From Prevotella sp. (lineage in GTDB: Bacteria > Bacteroidota > Bacteroidia > Bacteroidales > Bacteroidaceae): DNA of 64,000 nt. Of this stretch, positions 58,497-64,000 are shown in pieces. The position numbers were made by a program, and so were the translations under genes. Below the pieces are notes generated by a model, which was not told the origin of the DNA, made no database searches, and saw nothing but the letters and a program-made list of their open reading frames with translations. The stretch lies in contig JAFYZT010000008.1 in assembly GCA_017548605.1 (NCBI GenBank), positions 1 through 64,000 of the forward strand. Direction: 5' to 3'. How positions within the stretch are numbered: the stretch's first letter is position 1; the number at the start of each line of letters is the position of its first letter.

Positions 58497-60758
58497 GTCG
58501 TCAAATGTATTTTTCTCCCCGCCCTCGCAGAAGGTCTGGTCAGTGGCTGGCATATAGATAAAGCGTCGTTCGCGGTCACGGGCCACCACTTGGTCATCGG
58601 CTGTGTAGAACACCTTGTCGCGGCTGTTCTTAGTGAGGTCGATACCAAAACCGTCATAGTCATAGTCAGCACCTAACATGCCGAGCACGGTCGGCATCAC
58701 GTCCACTTGTGTGGCCAGGTCATCGGTGATGTGGGGTGTCACACCGGGTCCGAAGATGATGAGTGGAATGTGGTTATACGACTCTGGCAGTTCCGAATCC
58801 ACATTGCCAACGATCTTGCCATGGTCGGCCATGATGACAAACAGCGTGTTTGCGTACCATGGCTGCTGCTGGGACTGACGCAGGAAGTTACCGATACACC
58901 AGTCGGCATACTCCACAATCTTCATTTCGTCGTCCTTCGAGTGGGCTTTGAACCAGTCGGGAACGATGTAAGGCGGATGGTTGCTGATGGTAAGTAACGT
59001 GGCCATCCATGGTTCCTTCGTCTTGTCATAATCGTTCAGTTTTTTCAGCCCATAGTCAAACAGGAAGTGGTCGCTTACACCAAAGGCGTTCACCTTTTCA
59101 CTGCTGGGATAGTCTTCCTGCGCAAACACCTCGTCGAAACCGTTAGTGCGCAGGAAAGCGTTCATATTGTCGTATTGCGACTCATGGGTCATAAAGAACA
59201 TGTTGTGATAACCCATGGATTTCAGCACTGTCGGCAGTCCCTGACGGTGCGGTGTCACCGTCCCCTTCATCAGGTTCCGCTTCATCAGTGCGGGGAAGGA
59301 GTAGAGTGCCGCTGTGATGCCGTGATTGGTGTGTATGCCGGCCGAATAGCAGTTGGTGAACGCCCAGGAACACTGATAGAGGCTGTCGAGAGTGGGGGTG
59401 ACACGCTCCTGTTGCCCGAAGGTTTGCATCAGACTGGCCGACATCGATTCCATCAGGATGATGACAATGTTTGGCTTCGTTGCTGTGGTGTCGGCTGCGA
59501 TGTGTCGGCGTAGCACGTTGAGAGAGTCAACGGTTCCTGTGATGCCATAGTGCTGACGGGTGTAGGTGATGGCATCGTCATAGGCCATCAGGTGCAACTC
59601 CTTATTCTCCGGCCGCATGTCGTCGAGCCAGCTGGTCAGCAGGTTGAAGGAGGGCGCAATGCCCAACTGGTTCAGAAAGGGGTCGTTGCAGTAGTATGCC
59701 TGACTCACCTTGATGGGGTTGTAGCCTATCCGTCCGCGTATGCCGAAGATACACAGTCCGCTCAGCAGCAGGGTCATGGAGAGCCGACAAATAGTCCTCT
59801 TAATGTTTCTCCGTGAGTGGGTGCTTGAAGTCTCCTCTGTTCCCGTCTGGACGGCTTGGATGGTGAGTTTTGTCAGCCTGTGCATGAGCCATAGGTAGAT
59901 GGCGGTGACAACCAGGAACAGGGCGATATAGAGCCAATAGGAACGCTCGCCGACAATCATGCCCGTCGTAGTGCCGGCATAGCCGAACCAGTTAAAGATG
60001 GACGAGTTAATGTTCTTGGCGAAGTAGGCATAATACGGTATATTCGCAGCAGTGATGGCAAAGACAATGACATAGAACGTGGCAACATACACCATCACGC
60101 CCTTAATTATCCGTCGTGGTATCCAGCCGAAGGACGCAGCCAACAGGCTGACGATGAGAGGAACTACCAGGATGTAACAGCCTACCACATTGTCGAACCA
60201 CAGACCACGGAGGAAGGCTCCCACAGGGTTGGCATCGGTGACGGACATCTTCGCGTAGAGAGCGACAAACGTGACCAGACGGAACAGTGAGAGTATGGCC
60301 AAGCCTAAGAGGTGGATGGTTATCAGGTAAACAACCAGACGTGCATAGGGCGATGATAACACGGCACGCACCCCTCTGCCTTTGAAGACGAAGCGCAGGA
60401 TGGTGAACTGCACAAGCATGGCCACGAGCATCACCAATGGCGGAGCCACCAGTCGGTGGATGCCCATCTTCAGGAAGATATTGAACAGCACGATGTGAAG
60501 CAAATAGTTCACGATATGGCTGGTGGCAAAGCCCATGAAATTCTTCCAAGTAGGCTTGGTATGGAAGGTGAAGTAGTTGGTGGCAAAGAAGTTGATGACA
60601 AAGCTCACCAGGTAGCCTGTCGTATAAGCAATGTTCACGTCCGTCCACAGTTGGAGTAGGTAATACACGCCGTAATGAATGGCAGCAGCTACCACACCAT
60701 TGATGCAGAACCGCATGAACTGACCTCGTGAGTTATCCTTCTTAATATCCACAGACAA
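58416..60758 (-). CDS. GtrA-like domain fused to an LtaS-type sulfatase-fold transferase
   Basis: 780 residues. Residues about 12-130 are a GtrA-like four-helix domain (INGVVAAAIHYGVYYLLQLW, YTTGYLVSFVINFFATNYF). Five further helices (about 140-315) lead to an extracytoplasmic sulfatase-fold domain: metal ligand in VIILMESMSASLM, nucleophile Thr in YSAGIHTNHGITAA, SNHPPY, and VIMADHGK. This is the fold of phosphoglycerol and phosphoethanolamine transferases (LtaS, OpgB). GtrA-like proteins are thought to flip lipid-linked sugars. The fusion pairs a flippase with a periplasmic transferase. Confidence 0.9.
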   Translation of the reverse strand: MSVDIKKDNSRGQFMRFCINGVVAAAIHYGVYYLLQLWTDVNIAYTTGYLVSFVINFFATNYFTFHTKPTWKNFMGFATSHIVNYLLHIVLFNIFLKMGIHRLVAPPLVMLVAMLVQFTILRFVFKGRGVRAVLSSPYARLVVYLITIHLLGLAILSLFRLVTFVALYAKMSVTDANPVGAFLRGLWFDNVVGCYILVVPLIVSLLAASFGWIPRRIIKGVMVYVATFYVIVFAITAANIPYYAYFAKNINSSIFNWFGYAGTTTGMIVGERSYWLYIALFLVVTAIYLWLMHRLTKLTIQAVQTGTEETSSTHSRRNIKRTICRLSMTLLLSGLCIFGIRGRIGYNPIKVSQAYYCNDPFLNQLGIAPSFNLLTSWLDDMRPENKELHLMAYDDAITYTRQHYGITGTVDSLNVLRRHIAADTTATKPNIVIILMESMSASLMQTFGQQERVTPTLDSLYQCSWAFTNCYSAGIHTNHGITAALYSFPALMKRNLMKGTVTPHRQGLPTVLKSMGYHNMFFMTHESQYDNMNAFLRTNGFDEVFAQEDYPSSEKVNAFGVSDHFLFDYGLKKLNDYDKTKEPWMATLLTISNHPPYIVPDWFKAHSKDDEMKIVEYADWCIGNFLRQSQQQPWYANTLFVIMADHGKIVGNVDSELPESYNHIPLIIFGPGVTPHITDDLATQVDVMPTVLGMLGADYDYDGFGIDLTKNSRDKVFYTADDQVVARDRERRFIYMPATDQTFCEGGEKNTFDDLRQYVFAMIQTAEFIYLHPSFSNVVE

Positions 60759-60761
60759 ATG

Positions 60762-61727
60762 TTATTTATCTCCTTTATCTTTATTACTCCCCAGAATCTC
60801 CTGGATGTGATATAGTGGCCGATGCTTCACCTCCTTGTAAATCTTGCCGATATATGTGCCGGTAATGCCAAGAGAAACCAGGATGAAACCACCTACCAAC
60901 CACATCGACAGGATAAGTGATGCCCAGCCTGGCACGGCAGTACCAACAATGAGGGAATAGGTCACATAGACGGCAATGCCGCAAGCTATCAACAGGAATA
61001 TGATGCCGATGTAGTAGATGACCTGCATGGGTCGGGTGCTGAATGATGTGATGCCGTCTAAGGCAAGGCCCATCATCTTATTCAGTGTGTATTTCGATTT
61101 CCCAGCTTGACGCTCGCTGATGACATCATCAACTGTGGTCGAGGGCAGTCCGATCATTGGAATCATCCCCCGCAGGTAGAGGTTCCGCTCATCAAAGTCA
61201 GCGAGCATGTCGAGGGCACGCCGGCTCATCAACCGGAAGTCAGCATGATTGTAGATACTTTCCACACCCATCGAATGTTGCAACTTGTAGAACGCCATCG
61301 CCGACATGCGCTTGACGAAGGGGTCGGCCTTCCTCGATACCTTCACTCCATAGACAATATCGTTGCCCTCAGTGAAGTGGCTCACCATCTGGGGGATGCA
61401 CTCCAGGTCATCCTGCAGGTCGGCATCGATGGTGATGATGGCATCGGCCCACTCCTTCGCAGTCATCATCCCCGCCATGAGGGCATTCTGGTGGCCGACG
61501 TTACGTGTGAGGTTGATGCCGCGAACATACGGGTTCTCACTGTTCAGTTCCTTAATGATGTCCCATGTGCGGTCACGGCTGCCGTCGTTGACAAACACAA
61601 TCATACTGTCGGCCGAGATCAGTCCCTCGGCCACCATCCGATCAAACAAGGTCGTCAGTCTTTCCGTCGAGTGGCGTAGCACATCCTCCTCATTATAGCA
61701 GGGTGACACCGTCGCTAATCGTATCAT
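60762..61727 (-). CDS. GtrB-like glycosyltransferase family 2
   Basis: 321 residues. GT2 donor motifs: PCYNEEDVL, VNDGSRDRTWDII, TIDADLQDDLE (DxD region) and a QXXRW-like loop (ERQAGKSKYTLNKM). Two C-terminal membrane helices (about 235-300) complete the GtrB/DPM1 form, which makes undecaprenyl-phosphate sugar in the inner leaflet. It ends three bases before the GtrA-containing gene, its normal partner. Confidence 0.92.
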   Translation of the reverse strand: MIRLATVSPCYNEEDVLRHSTERLTTLFDRMVAEGLISADSMIVFVNDGSRDRTWDIIKELNSENPYVRGINLTRNVGHQNALMAGMMTAKEWADAIITIDADLQDDLECIPQMVSHFTEGNDIVYGVKVSRKADPFVKRMSAMAFYKLQHSMGVESIYNHADFRLMSRRALDMLADFDERNLYLRGMIPMIGLPSTTVDDVISERQAGKSKYTLNKMMGLALDGITSFSTRPMQVIYYIGIIFLLIACGIAVYVTYSLIVGTAVPGWASLILSMWLVGGFILVSLGITGTYIGKIYKEVKHRPLYHIQEILGSNKDKGDK

Positions 61728-61740
61728 CTTCTTACCGTAT

Positions 61741-62535
61741 TTACTCGTTTTCCTTTTTTACTTTTTCCACGAATTCCGTGAATGTCACAAAGTTGTAGCC
61801 CTTGTCCTTGAGCATGGTAATCAGACGGCTCAACCGCTGCACCATCTCATGACCGCTGTGGTTGCGGATGATGTACGGCATCTTGAACTCCGGGTGCTCC
61901 TTCAGGTCGTAAAACTCCCACGGGTGGAAGTACGTGACGAAATAACCGTCGTGACGCAGCGTGCGACGTACCAGCCGGTGGTACAGGCCTTCTGGCAGGT
62001 TGTGCAGCGACAGCCAGAATAGTGGAAAGCGCAGCCACGGAGTCACCGAGGCGGGTATCTGCATGACATCATCCTTCATAAACCACTTCCTTGGTGATGT
62101 CAGATGCATGTAACGGCCGGGGATGAATGCCGGATTGAGCGACGAGTTATACCGGTAGCCCACATGTGCTATCTCCTCATCATTGACAGGAAACATACGC
62201 GGCTGGCGGTAGCCATACACCGTACGCCCCGTCACGCGCTCCACAATCTCTTTCGAGCGAGCGAAGTCCGTAGCCTGTGGCTGCCAGTGGTCAACTCCAT
62301 GGCATGCCACCTCATGTCCTTCGTCCATAATGCGACGCATCACCTCCGGGGCTTTCTCGGCAAAATTGCCCGTACAGAAGAAGGTGGCTTTCGCCCCCTG
62401 TTCCCTCAGCACATCTAAGATGCGGTGGGTGCCCACTGTCGATACGGCCATGCCCTCTTCCAACGAGAAGTCGACACCATGCTCACGTGGCACGTCAAAC
62501 TCTTCTGTATCAAAGCTCAATAGGATCATACGCAT
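61741..62535 (-). CDS. Polysaccharide deacetylase (NodB/ArnD-like)
   Basis: 264 residues. The NodB fold shows LLSFDTEEFDVP (catalytic Asp), the metal His pair in HEVACHGVDHW, and RQPRMFP and TYFHPWEFYDL. No signal peptide. The short cytoplasmic form resembles ArnD/PuuE-like deacetylases that act on lipid-linked sugars, which fits the GtrB gene 13 bases downstream and the ArnT-like gene beyond. The deacetylated product could be a lipid-linked amino sugar. Confidence 0.87.
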   Translation of the reverse strand: MRMILLSFDTEEFDVPREHGVDFSLEEGMAVSTVGTHRILDVLREQGAKATFFCTGNFAEKAPEVMRRIMDEGHEVACHGVDHWQPQATDFARSKEIVERVTGRTVYGYRQPRMFPVNDEEIAHVGYRYNSSLNPAFIPGRYMHLTSPRKWFMKDDVMQIPASVTPWLRFPLFWLSLHNLPEGLYHRLVRRTLRHDGYFVTYFHPWEFYDLKEHPEFKMPYIIRNHSGHEMVQRLSRLITMLKDKGYNFVTFTEFVEKVKKENE

Positions 62536-62547
62536 CGCATGAAGACC

Positions 62548-63561
62548 TTACTCTTCCGTGAACAGCACCTGGATGAGGGTCTGTCCCACGGCCTTGAGGG
62601 TGTTTTTGTCAAGGTGGGCCATATCATCGACCACGGTGTGCCAAGTGGGTCCGAAGGTGCTTTCCAGACAGTTGGGGTAATAGGGTATGATGTCGATGGT
62701 GGGGATGCCCGCTTTCTGGTTTACAGGCACATGGTCGTCGGTGATTTGCCCGCCCAATTTGAAGGGGAAGTAGTCGCTGTATCCCGCATCACGGGCCGCC
62801 TTCCATACTTTGTCAACCACTGATGGGGCGAAGTCCATCGACATGCGCTCCTGATAGAACTGGGCTTGTTGGCCGCCCACCATGTCGAGGAGGATACCAT
62901 AAAGCGTGGTGTAGGTAGACGGTTTCTGGTAGTTGTTCGCCCAGTATTGCGCTCCCAAGGCCCAGGAATCTTCTGACGAGATGCGCATCCACTGCGGTAC
63001 GCCCCAGTCCTCGGCATCGAAACACACGAAGTCGACACCTACTTTGAGTGTCGTGTCGTTCTGTAGCAGACGGGCTATTTCAAGCATCACTGCCACACCC
63101 GATGCGCCGTCGTTGGCTGCCATCACCGGCTTGCGCCAGTTGGTGCTGTCGGGGTCGTTGTCAGCCCACGGACGACTATCCCAATGGGCGCAGAGCATCA
63201 CGTGGTAAGGCCGTTCACTATGTATTGAAGCGATGATGTTTGTGCTCTGCAACGGCGTGGCGTCGAACCCGCGCAAGGTGGCTTTCTGGAGGTCCACCGT
63301 GCAACCATATTGGCGGAACGCGTTGGCAATCCACGCGGCGCACTTTTCATGGGCATCACTGTTCATGGTGCGCGGTCCGAAATCGCACTGAGCCTGACAG
63401 AAGGCAAAGGCAGAGTCGGCATTGAAGTCGGGACCCACAGGTTGGGCCTTTGTCGTAGATACCTCGCCCGTACTTGGTTTATTCTTGTTGCACGAGGCGC
63501 TTGTACAGGCCATAACGGCTATCAGTGCCATACTGGCATAAAAGATTTTTTTTGTGTTCAT
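62548..63561 (-). CDS. M28-family glutaminyl-peptide cyclotransferase-like protein
   Basis: 337 residues from the ATG at 63561 (signal with CTSASC near residue 20, possibly a lipoprotein). M28 zinc residues: His in CAHWDSRPWAD, Asp in AANDGASGVAVM, Glu in CFDAEDWG and His in PTWHTVVDD. The WGVPQW and FPFKLGG stretches recall the animal-like glutaminyl cyclases of Prevotella and Porphyromonas, which form pyroglutamate at the N-termini of exported proteins. It overlaps the dipeptidase gene by four bases. Confidence 0.88.
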   Translation of the reverse strand: MNTKKIFYASMALIAVMACTSASCNKNKPSTGEVSTTKAQPVGPDFNADSAFAFCQAQCDFGPRTMNSDAHEKCAAWIANAFRQYGCTVDLQKATLRGFDATPLQSTNIIASIHSERPYHVMLCAHWDSRPWADNDPDSTNWRKPVMAANDGASGVAVMLEIARLLQNDTTLKVGVDFVCFDAEDWGVPQWMRISSEDSWALGAQYWANNYQKPSTYTTLYGILLDMVGGQQAQFYQERMSMDFAPSVVDKVWKAARDAGYSDYFPFKLGGQITDDHVPVNQKAGIPTIDIIPYYPNCLESTFGPTWHTVVDDMAHLDKNTLKAVGQTLIQVLFTEE

Positions 63562-64000
63562 TTTCTCATGTTTTGCACTTGTGCCATCACACGGAGCCAG
63601 TTGCCGCCCCATATTTTCTGGATGTCGCGTTCATTGAATTTCCTCCTGAGCAGGTGAAGCGTGAAATTGATTACCTCCGAGGCATCGGCCATGCCACGCA
63701 CGCCACCGTCGCCGTCGAAGTCGGTGCCCAGTCCCACATGCTCGATGCCCATGATACTGATGGCATGTTCGAGGTGGGCGATGGCATCGAGAATGGATGC
63801 TTCGCCTTCTTTGCGTAAGAATCCTCCATAGAGGGTGATATGTGCCACGCCTCCTTTCTTCGCCAACCGGCGCAGCTGGTCGTCGCTGAGGTTGCGGGGC
63901 ACGTCACACAACGCCTTGCAGTTGCTGTGGCTGCACACGATGGGCGTGGCGCTGATGTCGAGGGCGTCATAGAAACTGCTCTCTGCGGCATGGCTCAGAT
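63558..64000 (-). CDS. Membrane dipeptidase (M19), C-terminal part
   Basis: Runs off the window end; about 147 C-terminal residues are seen. LSHAAESSFYDALDIS, IVCSHSNCKALCDVPRNLSD and HVGLGTDFDGDGG are M19 (renal dipeptidase) signatures with the second-half metal ligands. It hydrolyses dipeptides; periplasmic or lipoprotein forms are common. First gene seen of the operon that includes the glutaminyl cyclase, deacetylase and lipid-sugar genes. The N-terminal half lies beyond 64000. Confidence 0.92.
   Translation of the reverse strand, partial: LSHAAESSFYDALDISATPIVCSHSNCKALCDVPRNLSDDQLRRLAKKGGVAHITLYGGFLRKEGEASILDAIAHLEHAISIMGIEHVGLGTDFDGDGGVRGMADASEVINFTLHLLRRKFNERDIQKIWGGNWLRVMAQVQNMRK

Overview
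The window looks like chromosomal DNA of a Bacteroidota bacterium, most likely Bacteroidales and Prevotella-like. Supports seen in the sequence: promoters of the phylum type (TTTG-N19/20-TAnnTTTG) upstream of many genes; a subtilisin-type protease ending in a type IX secretion sorting domain; many SpII lipoproteins; an M28-type glutaminyl cyclase; IspG with an inserted domain; and a CoA-transferase of the succinyl-CoA:acetate type. No rRNA, tRNA or CRISPR array was recognised.

Layout. 1-5000 is an AT-rich, decayed island: small lipoprotein genes, an IS982-type transposase remnant, and two genes reduced to their N- and C-terminal ends by internal deletion. 5031-24723 is mostly housekeeping: rubredoxin, an aldo/keto reductase, ispG-purE, rpoN with neighbours, a papain-like lipoprotein, a DUF234-type AAA ATPase, a U32 peptidase-family protein, sufE, a SpoU methyltransferase, a patatin/outer-membrane protein, the T9SS protease, the CoA-transferase and a TonB-like protein. 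24724-30060 is a second AT-rich island of six secreted or lipoprotein genes of unknown function, read on the minus strand. It shares repeated promoter blocks, in inverted orientation, with the first island. 30264-36755 holds cysS and a likely polysaccharide O-acetylation/deacetylation group (zinc-ribbon protein, SGNH protein, MBOAT acyltransferase, CE2-like esterase). 36898-51538 is a surface-glycan and lipid A-like operon block on the minus strand: LicC-like and LicD-like proteins, UDP-glucose dehydrogenase, a UDP-glucuronate decarboxylase-like enzyme, glucose-1-phosphate cytidylyltransferase, a DegT aminotransferase, a WaaP-like kinase, a GT4 glycosyltransferase, an LpxL-like acyltransferase, an MsbA-like ABC exporter, miaB, a PAP2/Aur1-like protein and an epimerase. 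51637-64000 holds RNase R, an HhH/outer-membrane barrel protein, a DUF4294 protein, an ArnT-like transferase, and a minus-strand operon of M19 dipeptidase, glutaminyl cyclase, polysaccharide deacetylase, GtrB-like glycosyltransferase and a GtrA/LtaS-like fusion.

The most striking feature is the space between genes. It is filled by a small vocabulary of repeat modules joined in conserved order: short tandem units, a GCTTCGC hairpin, a conserved linker, and a CCCTCCC/GGGAGGG hairpin with a GGGGTGGGTAT tail. The hairpin-tail module nearly always sits at a stop codon in one orientation relative to the gene. In several places these modules run into reading frames and give proteins extra tails (SufE, LicD, GT4) or an extra N-terminal segment (aldo/keto reductase). 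The second notable feature is promoter duplication: near-identical 60-120 bp promoter blocks precede unrelated lipoprotein genes, suggesting cassette-like shuffling.
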